Assembly: GCA_019118365.1 (NCBI GenBank)
Contig: DWZA01000026.1
Span: 19,013-83,012, forward strand
DNA: 64,000 bases
DNA from: Candidatus Lachnoclostridium stercoravium
GTDB lineage: Bacteria; Bacillota; Clostridia; Lachnospirales; Lachnospiraceae
Direction of reading: 5' to 3'
Of the stretch, positions 31,704 through 40,904 are shown one piece after another. Both the position numbers and the translations under genes were made by a program. Within the stretch, counting starts at the first letter, position 1, and the number at the start of each line of letters is the position of its first letter. The notes beneath the pieces are model-generated. The model did not search any database and was not told where the DNA came from. It saw only the letters and a program-made list of their open reading frames with translations.

Positions 31704-32794
31704 AAATGGGAGATCAGGTGGTGGATATAACGGTTGGCGCAGGATAGGTCGGCCAGAAGGCCGCAGTCATACTCCACATAGGATATCCGGTCTTTTTTCT
31801 CTTTCTTTAATTCGGGAGTGAAAAGCGGTTCAAACTGGGGAAGGAAACAGCCTTCCCTTTTTGTGTAGCAGGTAGAAGCGGTAGCCTGGCGCCTGGCGGA
31901 CCGGTCCACGTATTCTCCTACGCTTTTATGTATAGCGGTATCTTCGTAGATCAGGTAGTAGTAATCTTTATAATCAGCGAAAAAATGCCGCAGAGTGCCG
32001 CTGTAAAGAGGGATGGCGGCGGTGAGCCGCGTCTTTTCTCCAGACAGCGACAGGCCGGGAAAACAGCTGTCAGACACATGGAAAGGAACCGGGATCGTAA
32101 ATTCTCCCTGACAGGAAAGGATCAGGGATCCCGGACTGCTTCCAGGTCCGTCCTGTTTTTGAAGCTCGCTGGAGAAAGCAGAAAAATCCTGAAGGAAAAA
32201 GTCCGGGTAATTGAGAACAGGCAGGATCCCAGGCATGCCCTTCAGATCGTCCTCATTGTGAAGGACGAGAAGACGGAAAAGATCGTCTTCGTGGGTGGAC
32301 AGGTAATCCTGATATACTTCGATCAGCTGTCCGCCGGAGAAACGGTCTTCCCTGCGGATGCCGAGAAATCCCTCGATCGCTTTCTGCTTCAGGCTGTCCA
32401 AGCCTAAAATGCGGCGGAAGGGCCGTATTTTTTTATAAATATCAAAGCTCTCCACCTGGGAAAAGTCATAGGGCAGGGAAAGAGCCTGGCAGCGTTTGGT
32501 CAGATAAGGAATGTCGAAGCCGTCTCCATTAAAATGGATCACAGTCTGAAAGCCTTTCAGAAACTGAAAGAACCTGTGAAGAAGCTCAGGCTCGGCTTTT
32601 TCAGAGTCGGCAAACCACTGGATCAGCTGCCACTGCCCGCAGGAAAAATACGTGCAGCCGATGAGATAGAGCCTGGAGGTCAGGGCGGAAAAACCGGTAG
32701 TTTCAATGTCAAAAAATAATAATTTATCAAGGCTGCCGATCCGTTCCAGAGGATAGGTGTCCGGCAGGTCCAAAGTTTTTTCAATCGTGATCAT
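31697..32794 (-). CDS. Ribonuclease H-like exonuclease domain protein (YprB-like)
   Basis: A 365-residue protein whose N-terminal half is a DnaQ/RNase H-like 3'-5' exonuclease domain: LLFFDIETTGFS (first acidic pair), VIHFNGDGFDIPYL (second) and LHNEDDLKGM (third). The C-terminal 150 residues are not recognised. B. subtilis YprB is the nearest named relative; its substrate is uncertain. The start ATG at 32794 follows AGGAGG by 5 nt; earlier in-frame starts (frame open to 32929) have no such site. Confidence 0.85.
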   Translation of the reverse strand: MITIEKTLDLPDTYPLERIGSLDKLLFFDIETTGFSALTSRLYLIGCTYFSCGQWQLIQWFADSEKAEPELLHRFFQFLKGFQTVIHFNGDGFDIPYLTKRCQALSLPYDFSQVESFDIYKKIRPFRRILGLDSLKQKAIEGFLGIRREDRFSGGQLIEVYQDYLSTHEDDLFRLLVLHNEDDLKGMPGILPVLNYPDFFLQDFSAFSSELQKQDGPGSSPGSLILSCQGEFTIPVPFHVSDSCFPGLSLSGEKTRLTAAIPLYSGTLRHFFADYKDYYYLIYEDTAIHKSVGEYVDRSARRQATASTCYTKREGCFLPQFEPLFTPELKKEKKDRISYVEYDCGLLADLSCANRYIHHLISHFQ

Positions 32795-32822
32795 CAGTGC
32801 CTCCTGATTCATGTTTCCAATG

Positions 32823-32853
32823 CATATATCCTGGCGCATGGCTGGACAGATAT
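32823..32853. repeat. Type A right-end remnant
   Basis: CATATATCCTGGCGCATGGC is nearly identical to the right end of type A, and the following GGACAGATATC has diverged. The rest of the element is missing. It lies upstream of the YprB-like gene and of ruvA, between divergent genes. Confidence 0.6.
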
Positions 32854-32908
32854 CATTATAGTAGGCGGGAAATAGGAAGTCAAAGCAGAATATTTGTTCG
32901 ATTTTTCC

Positions 32909-32937
32909 TTGCAATGAGGGAGAAGTCATGTTAGAAT
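32909..32937 (+). promoter_or_regulatory. Promoter of ruvAB
   Basis: TTGCAA (32909-32914), a 17-bp spacer and TAGAAT (32932-32937), about 33 bp before the ruvA GTG. Confidence 0.7.
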
Positions 32938-32970
32938 ATGGGCAGAAGTTGTGAAGAAGGAGTCAGAAAC

Positions 32971-33579
32971 GTGTTTTCATATATAAAGGGAAGTTTGGAA
33001 GAAGTATCCGGCGACCGGATCGTGGTGGAGGCTGGCAATATCGGCTATGACATCGCCATTCCGCTGTCTGCGGCGGAGAGGCTTCCTCATACGGGAAGCG
33101 AGATCAAGGTCTATACATATCTGCAGGTGAGGGAGGACGGACTGAGCCTGTTCGGCTTTTTAAGCCGCCATGACCTGGAGATGTTCCGGCAGCTGATCGG
33201 AGTGAACGGGATCGGGCCGAAGGCGGCTCTGGGGATCCTGTCATCCCTAAGCCCGGACAGCCTGCGCATGGCTATCATAGCCGGGGACGCGAAGGCGATC
33301 GCAAAAGCTCCAGGAGTTGGCGTGAAGACCGCCCAGAGGATCATCCTGGATCTGAAGGATAAGATCAGCCCGGAGGATATCCTGGAGGAAGTTCTGGCAG
33401 AGCCTCAGGATCTGGAGATCGGCCAGGAAAAAGAGGCGGTCAGAGAGGCGATCGAGGCGCTGGTGGCGCTGGGATATTCGTCTTCCGAATCAGCCAAGGC
33501 GGTAAAGCGGGTGGAAGCCACCCCGGATATGACGGCGGAAGAGGTGTTAAAGGCCTCTTTGAAATTTCTGGTATTTTAA
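32971..33579 (+). CDS. ruvA: Holliday junction branch migration protein RuvA
   Basis: A 202-residue RuvA, the tetrameric junction-binding subunit that loads the RuvB motor. The N-terminal OB fold FSYIKGSLEEVSGDRIVVEA, the helix-hairpin-helix motifs LIGVNGIGPKAALGIL and APGVGVKTAQRIILDL, and the flexible C-terminal domain III are all present. The start is GTG at 32971 with GAAGGAG 8 nt upstream; upstream codons in frame are outside the family range. ruvB follows after 15 nt. Confidence 0.96.
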   Translation: MFSYIKGSLEEVSGDRIVVEAGNIGYDIAIPLSAAERLPHTGSEIKVYTYLQVREDGLSLFGFLSRHDLEMFRQLIGVNGIGPKAALGILSSLSPDSLRMAIIAGDAKAIAKAPGVGVKTAQRIILDLKDKISPEDILEEVLAEPQDLEIGQEKEAVREAIEALVALGYSSSESAKAVKRVEATPDMTAEEVLKASLKFLVF

Positions 33580-33594
33580 GCAGAGGAGAAGCAG

Positions 33595-34620
33595 ATGGAA
33601 CGAAGGATCATTACTACAGATGTGACGGAAGAAGAAAAAAAGACAGAGACGAATCTAAGACCTCAGTTCCTTTCCGATTATATTGGCCAGGAAAAGATCA
33701 AGTCTACGCTGAAAGTATTTATCGACGCCGCAAAGTCCAGAGGGGAAGCTTTGGACCACGTACTTTTTTACGGCCCTCCAGGCCTGGGAAAGACGACGCT
33801 GTGCGGCATCATTGCCAATGAGATGGGAGTCCATATGAAAGTCACCTCCGGACCGGCGATCGAAAAGCCAGGGGAGATGGCTGCGATCTTAAACAATCTC
33901 CAGGAAGGGGACGTGCTGTTCGTAGACGAGATCCACAGGCTGAACCGCCAGGTAGAGGAGGTGCTGTACCCGGCGATGGAGGATTTTGCCATAGATATCA
34001 TGCTGGGAAAGGAGTCCTCCGCCCGTTCGATCCGCCTGGAGCTGCCGAAGTTCACTCTTGTAGGCGCTACGACGAGGGCGGGCCTTCTGACCGCGCCTTT
34101 AAGGGACCGGTTCGGCGTTGTGCAGAAACTGGATTTTTATACGCCAAAGGAACTGGTGGAGATCATCCTCCGTTCTGCAAGCGTGCTGCAGGTGGAGATC
34201 GATCCGAAAGGGGCGGAGGAGATCGCCAGGCGTTCCAGAGGGACGCCGCGTCTTGCGAACCGCCTGTTAAAGCGGGTGAGAGATTTTGCACAGGTCAAAT
34301 ATGACGGGGTCATTACCAGGGAAGTGGCGGATTTTGCCCTGGATATCCTGGATGTGGACAAGATCGGACTGGATCACAACGACAGGACGATCCTCTTGAC
34401 GATCATCCAGAAGTTTTCCGGAGGGCCGGTGGGACTGGATACCCTTGCGGCCGCCCTGGGCGAGGACAGCGGAACATTAGAGGAGGTTTACGAACCGTAC
34501 CTTCTGATGAACGGGCTGATCAACCGTACGCCCAGAGGAAGAGTGGCTACGGAGCGGGCCTATCATCATCTGGGGCTGCCTTCCGGCACAGAATGTGCTG
34601 GCAAGAAGATACACAGCTGA
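33595..34620 (+). CDS. ruvB: Holliday junction helicase RuvB
   Basis: A 341-residue AAA+ motor that drives branch migration with RuvA. Walker A is GPPGLGKTT, Walker [10 protein letters not shown], sensor ATTRAGLL, arginine finger region [12 protein letters not shown], and the C-terminal winged helix ends in [12 protein letters not shown]. The last 14 residues ([14 protein letters not shown]) and the stop codon come from a half type A repeat (34574-34626). Other RuvB proteins end with different short tails, so the repeat has probably replaced the natural end without harming the domains. Confidence 0.97.
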   Translation: MERRIITTDVTEEEKKTETNLRPQFLSDYIGQEKIKSTLKVFIDAAKSRGEALDHVLFYGPPGLGKTTLCGIIANEMGVHMKVTSGPAIEKPGEMAAILNNLQEGDVLFVDEIHRLNRQVEEVLYPAMEDFAIDIMLGKESSARSIRLELPKFTLVGATTRAGLLTAPLRDRFGVVQKLDFYTPKELVEIILRSASVLQVEIDPKGAEEIARRSRGTPRLANRLLKRVRDFAQVKYDGVITREVADFALDILDVDKIGLDHNDRTILLTIIQKFSGGPVGLDTLAAALGEDSGTLEEVYEPYLLMNGLINRTPRGRVATERAYHHLGLPSGTECAGKKIHS

Positions 34621-34626
34621 ACTGTT
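34574..34626 (-). repeat. Half of a type A element, reversed, forming the end of ruvB
   Basis: GGGCTGCCTTCCGGCACAGA, the GTGCTGG arm, then AAGATACACAGCTGAACTGT matches the reverse complement of the left half of type A. Its hairpin is GGCAC/GTGCT with the AGAAT loop. It encodes the last codons and stop of RuvB. Confidence 0.72.
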
Positions 34627-34731
34627 AGATGGATGACGCCGTGTAAGCGAAAAGAGGGTGGAATATCTTGGAGATGTATGATATGATAGGCAAAGGTGTA
34701 CTTGAATCGACACAGGCGGGAGAGGATAAAG

Positions 34732-35100
34732 ATGAGTTCAAAGAATTACATAGAAGTTTTGATAGATGGAAAGATATATACTCTGGGAGGCATGGAAGAA
34801 GAGGCTTATCTGCAGAAGGTGGCCAATTATATCAATGAAAAGATATCCCTGATGAAAAAACAGAATGGTTTTTTAAAGCAGAGCGCGGATTACCAGAGCG
34901 TGATGACCCAGCTGAACATCGCGGACGACTATTTTAAGGCTATGGAGCAGGTGGATACTCTGGAAGAGCAGAAAGAAGACCTGGAAAAAGAGGCGTACAG
35001 CTTAAGGCACGAGCTTGTTACGACCCAGATGAAGCTGGATAAAGCGGTCCGCGACCTGGAAGAAGCAAAGAAGAAAGACGAAAAGAGGGATGTCTCATGA
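34732..35100 (+). CDS. zapA: Cell division protein ZapA
   Basis: A 122-residue ZapA-family protein, which bundles FtsZ filaments at the division ring. The N-terminal globular part is KNYIEVLIDGKIYTLGGMEEEAYLQKVANYIN, followed by a long predicted coiled coil (about residues 70-118) rich in Glu and Lys. ATG 34732 has GGAGAGG upstream; the frame is open to 34696 without a ribosome site. A zapA-U32 peptidase order is usual in Lachnospiraceae. Confidence 0.92.
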   Translation: MSSKNYIEVLIDGKIYTLGGMEEEAYLQKVANYINEKISLMKKQNGFLKQSADYQSVMTQLNIADDYFKAMEQVDTLEEQKEDLEKEAYSLRHELVTTQMKLDKAVRDLEEAKKKDEKRDVS

Positions 35101-35143
35101 AATGTGAGGCATTTTCTCGTTTCACAGGAAAGAGAGGAATTGT

Positions 35144-37333
35144 GTGAACAGACCAAAGGTAGAGATCCTGGCTCCAGCCGGCTCCTATGAAAGTATGACT
35201 GCCGCCATATCTGCAGGAGCGGACGCTGTATACATCGGCGGGAGCCGGTTCGGCGCGCGGGCTTACGCGGACAATCTGGATGAGGAACGGATGCTGGAGG
35301 CAATCGATCACGCCCATCTCCATGGCTGCCGCCTCTATATGACGGTTAATACCCTGATGAAGGATAAAGAGATGGATCAGCTTTTTGATTATATGGATCC
35401 TTACTACAGACAGGGGCTGGATGCGGCGATCGTACAGGATCCCGGCGTATTCGCTTTTTTGAAAAAGCATTTTCCAGGGCTGCACCTTCATGGGAGCACG
35501 CAGATGACAGTTACAGGCGTTTACGGGGCCAGGCTGTTAAAGGAAGCGGGAGCATCCAGAGTGGTAATGGCAAGAGAGGTGTCTCTGGAAGAGATCAGAA
35601 AGATAAAGGAACAGGTGGATATTGAGATCGAGGCTTTCGTCCACGGAGCGCTGTGTTACTGTTACTCCGGACAGTGCCTTTTGAGCAGCGTGATCGGAGG
35701 AAGGAGCGGAAACCGGGGAAGGTGCGCCCAGCCGTGCCGCCTTCCGTACGAGGCTATAAGGGATGGAAAAGATATCGGAAAAAAGAACGAGCGGTACATC
35801 ATGAGCCTGAAGGATCTGTGCACGCTGGATCTGATCCCGGATATGATCGAAGCAGGGATCTATTCCATGAAGATCGAGGGAAGGATGAAGAGCCCAAGAT
35901 ATACGGCCGGGGTTGTGAGCATGTACCGCAAATATACGGATATGTATCTGAGAAACGGGCGGGAGGGCTACAGCGTAGACCCGGCGGATAAGCAGATGCT
36001 CCTGGAGCTTTTTGACCGCGGAGGTTTTACAGACGGTTATTATAAAAAACACAATGGCAGGGATATGGTGGCTCTCCATGAAAAGCCCCAGTTCCGTGAA
36101 GTGGATAAAGACCTGTTGGACCATTTGGACGAAGCGTACGTAAAGAACCCCGGACAGGTGGAGATCAGCGGGAAAGCTGCGGTAAAGGCGGGAGAGGCGT
36201 CGTCTCTGACGCTTTCTTGCGGACAGACCATGGTGACTGTATATGGCCAGGCAGCTGAGACGGCGAAAAACCAGCCGATGACTGAAGAAAAGGTACTGCG
36301 GCAGATCGGAAAGACCGGAGGGTCAGATTTTGTCTTCCGCGAGCTTTCCGCTAGGACGGAAGGGGATCCTTTTATCCCGGTACAGGCGCTGAACGAACTG
36401 CGGCGCACAGGATTCCAGGCCCTCAGGGAGGAGATCCTGAAGCCCTGGAAACGGGGAGAAGGGATCCGGCCTTCTGAGAAAGAGGAAAAGAAAGAAAAGG
36501 AAGCAGATCCTGCAGGAGGCAGGCTGAAGATCACGGCTTCCGCCGAGGATGCCAAGACCGCAGAATGTCTGGCCGCCGTAGAGGGGATATCCAGGATCTG
36601 CCTGGATTCCGCTGTGATCGGGGCAAACGAGTGGAAGAGGCTGGCCGCAATCTGTCATGAGCAGGACAAGGAGTGCTGGCTGATCATGCCGCGCATTTTC
36701 CGGACTGAGGCAGAGCGCTATTTTCTGGAACATAAACAGGAGCTGGAAGAGGCGGGGTTCGACGGCCTGCTTTTAGGCTCGCTGGAAGAAACCGGATTTT
36801 TAAAGGATCAGGATGTAAAACTGCCAATAGCTTTTGACAGCGGGATCTATGTGTTTAATAAAGAAGGCGAACAGGCTTTAAAAGGCCTTGGAGCCAGGTT
36901 TCTTACCCTTCCTGCGGAGTTAAACGGAAGGGAGCTGCAGGAGCTTGGCTGCGGCGGAAAAGAGATGGTCGTCTACGGCAGGCTTCCTCTTATGGTTTCC
37001 GCCCAGTGCATCCAGAGGACTGCAGACCGATGCAGCCGCAGGCCGGGGATCCTTTCCGTCAGAGACAGGATGGGAAAGGAATTTCCAGTAAGGAACGTCT
37101 GCAGATTCTGCTACAATGTGATCTATAATACCAGCCCGCTTTCTCTCCATGGCATGGAAGAGATGGTGAGACGGCTTGGACCGGCCAGCGTGAGACTGGC
37201 GTTTACAACAGAGACAAAAGAAGAAGCACAGGAGATCGCAAGGGCTTTTGTGCGCGGATTCGGGGAAGGGCAGGAGACTCTTTTCCCAGGAAGAGATTTT
37301 ACAAGGGGGCATTTTAAACGAGGCGTGGAATAG
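35144..37333 (+). CDS. Large U32 peptidase family protein with C-terminal DUF3656-type region
   Basis: A 729-residue protein. Residues 1-300 are a U32 barrel: VEILAPAGSYESMTAAI, the signature IEAFVHGALCYCYSGQC and RCAQPCRLPY with the cysteines for an iron-sulfur cluster. A second, diverged unit follows, with another Cys pair near VCRFCYNVIYN. Family relatives (RlhA, TrhP) hydroxylate cytidine or uridine in rRNA and tRNA; which substrate applies here is open. The start is GTG at 35144 with AGGA upstream. With the U32 gene at 4683 the strain has two paralogues. Confidence 0.88.
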   Translation: MNRPKVEILAPAGSYESMTAAISAGADAVYIGGSRFGARAYADNLDEERMLEAIDHAHLHGCRLYMTVNTLMKDKEMDQLFDYMDPYYRQGLDAAIVQDPGVFAFLKKHFPGLHLHGSTQMTVTGVYGARLLKEAGASRVVMAREVSLEEIRKIKEQVDIEIEAFVHGALCYCYSGQCLLSSVIGGRSGNRGRCAQPCRLPYEAIRDGKDIGKKNERYIMSLKDLCTLDLIPDMIEAGIYSMKIEGRMKSPRYTAGVVSMYRKYTDMYLRNGREGYSVDPADKQMLLELFDRGGFTDGYYKKHNGRDMVALHEKPQFREVDKDLLDHLDEAYVKNPGQVEISGKAAVKAGEASSLTLSCGQTMVTVYGQAAETAKNQPMTEEKVLRQIGKTGGSDFVFRELSARTEGDPFIPVQALNELRRTGFQALREEILKPWKRGEGIRPSEKEEKKEKEADPAGGRLKITASAEDAKTAECLAAVEGISRICLDSAVIGANEWKRLAAICHEQDKECWLIMPRIFRTEAERYFLEHKQELEEAGFDGLLLGSLEETGFLKDQDVKLPIAFDSGIYVFNKEGEQALKGLGARFLTLPAELNGRELQELGCGGKEMVVYGRLPLMVSAQCIQRTADRCSRRPGILSVRDRMGKEFPVRNVCRFCYNVIYNTSPLSLHGMEEMVRRLGPASVRLAFTTETKEEAQEIARAFVRGFGEGQETLFPGRDFTRGHFKRGVE

Positions 37334-37337
37334 GGGT

Positions 37338-37353
37338 CCGGCTGAATCGTTGC
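37338..37353. repeat. Degenerate type A arm after the U32 gene
   Basis: CCGGCTGAATCGTTGC resembles the right arm CACGGCTGAACTGTTAC and lies 5 bp after the stop codon. The match is weak, and a single arm alone could be chance. Confidence 0.35.
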
Positions 37354-37382
37354 GAATAGAAGTATAGTAGGCAGGTGATCGA

Positions 37383-38696
37383 TTGATAAATTTAATCGTA
37401 GAAATATCAAAATATGTGATGATATTCCTTATGATCCTTTATGCGTATCTGAATTTCCGCTTTTTCGGCGTAAAGGATGAGGAAAAGCAGAACCGGATCT
37501 GTGTGGAACAGAATTTCCTGATGTTTGTCATTCATTTTCTGGCGTACCTTACTCTGTATCTTAAGCTGGAAGACGGCCAGATCCTGATGTTTTACTGGAT
37601 CCAGGTGTTCTTTTTCCTGGCTTATCTGATCCTGTCCAGAGTGTTTTACAGGAATATCTCCCGGCTTTTGCTGAACAATATGTGCATGCTGCTGTGCGTG
37701 GGATTTGTTATGCTCACGCGGCTGGACCCGGACCGGGCGTTCCGGCAGTTCGCCATTGTTTTCGTATCGGCTCTTGTAACGTGGATCATCCCGTTTATCA
37801 TAGACAGGACCTGGCAGCTTGCCCGCATCCCCTGGGTATACGGCGGGATCGGCCTTCTGCTCTTGCTGATCGTTTACGTGAGGGGGATCACCAGCTATGG
37901 CGCCCAGCTGTCTATAAGCATTGGCGGGATCGGCTTTCAGCCGTCCGAGTTTGTAAAGATCAGTTTTGTATTTTTTATCGCCACCATGTTTTATCATTCC
38001 GTGGAATTTAAGACAGTGGCCGTGACTACGGCCATCGCAGCGGTCCATGTGCTGATCCTGGTGGCGTCGAAGGATCTGGGAAGCGCGCTGATCTTCTTTA
38101 TCACTTATGTGTTTATGCTGTTTATCGCCACATCCAACTGCTTTTACCTGGCTTCCGGCCTGGCAGGCGGAAGCATCGCGGCCTTTCTGGCTTATAAGCT
38201 GTTTCCGCATGTGCAGGTGCGGGTATCCGCATGGCTGGATCCGTGGTCGGATGTGGAAAATAAAGGATACCAGATCGCCCAGTCCCTCTTTGCCATTGGA
38301 ACCGGAGGATGGTTCGGGCTGGGGCTGTGCCAGGGGATCCCAAATAAGATCCCCGTTGTGGAAAAAGACTTTATCTTTGCCGCCATATCAGAAGAAATGG
38401 GAGGGATCTTCGCCATTTGCGTCGTATTTATCTGTCTGGGCTGCTTTCTGCAGTTTATGATGGTGGCCGTGCGCATGCAGGCGGTCTTTTATAAGCTGAT
38501 CGCCGCGGGCCTGGGCTGCGTGTATATCGTCCAGGTGCTGCTCACTGTAGGCGGAGTGGTCAAATTCATCCCTCTTACCGGGGTGACTCTGCCTCTGGTA
38601 AGCTATGGAGGAAGCTCCGTCATGAGCACGTTTATCATTTTCCAGGTGATCCAGGGCCTTTATGTCCTGAAAAAGAACGAAGAGGAAGAAGAATGA
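37383..38696 (+). CDS. FtsW/RodA/SpoVE family peptidoglycan polymerase
   Basis: A 437-residue SEDS protein with about ten membrane helices. These are peptidoglycan glycosyltransferases acting with a class B penicillin-binding protein. Family marks: SISIGGIGFQPSEFVKISFVF, the Lys/Asp segment SKDLGSALIFF, FIFAAISEEMGGIFA and PLTGVTLPLVSYGGSS near the C-terminus. The start is TTG at 37383, AGGTGA 5 nt upstream. It overlaps the PBP gene by 4 nt, so the two partners are translated together. Which of FtsW, RodA or SpoVE it replaces cannot be decided. Confidence 0.93.
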   Translation: MINLIVEISKYVMIFLMILYAYLNFRFFGVKDEEKQNRICVEQNFLMFVIHFLAYLTLYLKLEDGQILMFYWIQVFFFLAYLILSRVFYRNISRLLLNNMCMLLCVGFVMLTRLDPDRAFRQFAIVFVSALVTWIIPFIIDRTWQLARIPWVYGGIGLLLLLIVYVRGITSYGAQLSISIGGIGFQPSEFVKISFVFFIATMFYHSVEFKTVAVTTAIAAVHVLILVASKDLGSALIFFITYVFMLFIATSNCFYLASGLAGGSIAAFLAYKLFPHVQVRVSAWLDPWSDVENKGYQIAQSLFAIGTGGWFGLGLCQGIPNKIPVVEKDFIFAAISEEMGGIFAICVVFICLGCFLQFMMVAVRMQAVFYKLIAAGLGCVYIVQVLLTVGGVVKFIPLTGVTLPLVSYGGSSVMSTFIIFQVIQGLYVLKKNEEEEE

Positions 38697-40135
38697 AAAA
38701 AACCAGGTCAAATCCTAATGCAAAGACAAACAGGAATATCCTCCGCCTGGCTTATGTGGTAGTGGGGATATTCGTCTGTATGATCGCATATATGGCGTAC
38801 TTTATGCAGATAAAGAGCGAGACGGTGATCAATAACCCGTATAACGCCAGGCTCAACCTGCTTTCGGACCGGGTGGTCCGCGGAGAGATCCTCAGCAGCG
38901 ACGGACAGGTCCTGGCGCGGACGGTAACAGGGGATGACGGAGAGGAAAAACGGGAATATCCCCTGGGCTCGCTTTTTGCCCATGTAGTAGGGTATTCAGA
39001 CCACGGAAAGACCGGCCTGGAATCTGCAGCTAATTTTTATCTCCTCAGCTCCCATATCAACCTGGTGGAGCAGGTTACCAACGAGCTGGCGGACATCAAA
39101 AGTCCGGGAGACAATATCGTGACCACGCTGGACGCTCAGATCCAGCAGGCGGCGTCAGATCTTTTAGGAGACAGGAGAGGGGCAGTGGTGGTCATGGAGA
39201 CAGATACGGGAAAGATCCTGGCAATGGTCTCCAAACCAGGTTTTGATCCCAACACCCTGTCAGAACAATGGGATATTTTAACATCCGACGAGGCGGGGGA
39301 AGCAAGGCTTTTAAACCGGGCTTCTCAGGGGCTTTATCCGCCGGGATCCACGTTTAAGATCGTTACGGCTATGGAGTACCTCAGGGAGCATCCCCAGGAT
39401 TACGCAGACTTTTCCTTTGACTGCAGCGGCGTATACCAGGATGGGGAATATGAGATCAAATGCTATCATTCTACAGCTCACGGACACGAAGATCTGCGGC
39501 TGGCTTTTGCCAATTCCTGCAATGGGGCTTTTGCGAACCTGGGACTGTCCCTGGACAAGAAAAAGCTTAAAGAACTGTCGGAGGATCTGCTGTTTAACAG
39601 GAATCTGCCTCTGTCGTTCCCTTACAATAACAGTTCTTATCAGATGGAGGAAGGAGCGGACGACTGGGAGACTCTGCAGACTTCCATCGGCCAGGGAAAA
39701 ACTCAGATCACGCCGATCCACAACGGTATGATCGTCTCCGCTATAGCTAACGGCGGGATCCTGATGAAGCCCTATCTGATCGACCGTATTGAAAACGCGG
39801 CAGGCGAAACAGTTAAAAAGTTTATGCCGGATTCTTATGGAGCCCTGATGAGCGCCCAAGACGCCCAGAGGCTGACAGAACTTATGGCGGACGTGGTGAC
39901 AGAAGGCACCGGATCGGCTCTGCGCACCGATGCATATACGGCGGCGGGCAAGACAGGTTCCGCAGAATTTGAAACAGGAAAAGAAACCCATGCGTGGTTT
40001 GTAGGCTTTGCGCCGGTGGAATCCCCGAAGATCGCAGTCAGCGTTCTGGTAGAGGAGGGAGGTTCCGGCGGCCAGACCGCAGCCCCTATCGCAAGGGGAA
40101 TATTTGATACCTATTTTTCCACTTATGGACAGTAA
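38693..40135 (+). CDS. Class B penicillin-binding protein (PbpA/FtsI-like transpeptidase)
   Basis: A 480-residue membrane-anchored transpeptidase cross-linking peptidoglycan. An N-terminal anchor (about residues 19-37) is followed by a pedestal domain with RGEILSSDGQVLA and the penicillin-binding domain: nucleophile Ser219 in GSTFK, SxN in FANSCNG, and the KTG motif in AAGKTGSAE. The ATG overlaps the SEDS gene, which fits the known SEDS-PBP partnership. The size and the RGEILSSDG start fit the short PbpA type. Confidence 0.93.
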   Translation: MKKTRSNPNAKTNRNILRLAYVVVGIFVCMIAYMAYFMQIKSETVINNPYNARLNLLSDRVVRGEILSSDGQVLARTVTGDDGEEKREYPLGSLFAHVVGYSDHGKTGLESAANFYLLSSHINLVEQVTNELADIKSPGDNIVTTLDAQIQQAASDLLGDRRGAVVVMETDTGKILAMVSKPGFDPNTLSEQWDILTSDEAGEARLLNRASQGLYPPGSTFKIVTAMEYLREHPQDYADFSFDCSGVYQDGEYEIKCYHSTAHGHEDLRLAFANSCNGAFANLGLSLDKKKLKELSEDLLFNRNLPLSFPYNNSSYQMEEGADDWETLQTSIGQGKTQITPIHNGMIVSAIANGGILMKPYLIDRIENAAGETVKKFMPDSYGALMSAQDAQRLTELMADVVTEGTGSALRTDAYTAAGKTGSAEFETGKETHAWFVGFAPVESPKIAVSVLVEEGGSGGQTAAPIARGIFDTYFSTYGQ

Positions 40136-40147
40136 AGGAGGATTCTT

Positions 40148-40903
40148 GTGATAAAAGCAAGAGAGTACGTAAAGGCGGAAAGCCTTTCTGAGGCCTGGGA
40201 GCTGAACCAGAAAAAGAGCAGCGTGATCCTGGGAGGGATGATGTGGCTGAAGATGAGCAGCCTGCCAAAGGGAACATTGATCGATCTGTCCGGGCTTGGA
40301 CTGGATACGATCGAAGAAACAGAAGAAGAATTTCGCATAGGCTGTATGTGCACCCTCAGGCAGCTGGAGCTGCACGAAGGTTTAAATCAGTATTTTAACG
40401 GCGTATTCAAAGAATGTACCAGACATATCGTAGGCGTGCAGTTCCGAAACGGCGCGACGGCAGGCGGAAGCGTGTTTGGAAGATATGGATTTTCTGACAT
40501 CCTGACCTGCCTGATGGCTCTGGATACTTCCGTGGAACTTTATCAGGGAGGAATCGTACCTATAGCAGAGTTCGCAAAGATGCCTTATGACAGGGACGTG
40601 CTGGTGAGCATACGGATCCGGAAGGATGGAAGGAAGGCTGCATATACGACCCAGAGAAGGACAAAGACAGATTTTCCGCTCATTGCCTGCTGCGCTGCCA
40701 GAAAGGGATCGGAGTGGTATTTCAGCGTAGGAGCAAGGCCGGCCAGGGCAGAGCTTGTTGCCGTAAGTTCCGCGGCGCCGGATCCAGAAGAGATAGCAGA
40801 GCGCTTTTCCTATGGAGATAATGTGCGGGGAAGCGGGGAATACCGGAGAGAACTGGCAAAGATCTATCTTGCCCGTCTGATAAAAGGGCTTAAGGAGGCT
40901 TAA
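40148..40903 (+). CDS. xdhB: Xanthine dehydrogenase-type FAD-binding subunit
   Basis: A 251-residue FAD subunit of a molybdenum hydroxylase. FAD-binding features: SSVILGGMMWLKMS near the N-terminus, and GVQFRNGATAGGSVFGRYGFSD, which corresponds to the family ATxGG segment. It passes electrons from the iron-sulfur subunit to the acceptor. The start is GTG at 40148 with AGGAGG about 7 nt upstream. The three genes 40148-43660 are tightly spaced (1 nt, then 2 nt). Confidence 0.9.
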   Translation: MIKAREYVKAESLSEAWELNQKKSSVILGGMMWLKMSSLPKGTLIDLSGLGLDTIEETEEEFRIGCMCTLRQLELHEGLNQYFNGVFKECTRHIVGVQFRNGATAGGSVFGRYGFSDILTCLMALDTSVELYQGGIVPIAEFAKMPYDRDVLVSIRIRKDGRKAAYTTQRRTKTDFPLIACCAARKGSEWYFSVGARPARAELVAVSSAAPDPEEIAERFSYGDNVRGSGEYRRELAKIYLARLIKGLKEA

Positions 40904-40904
40904 G

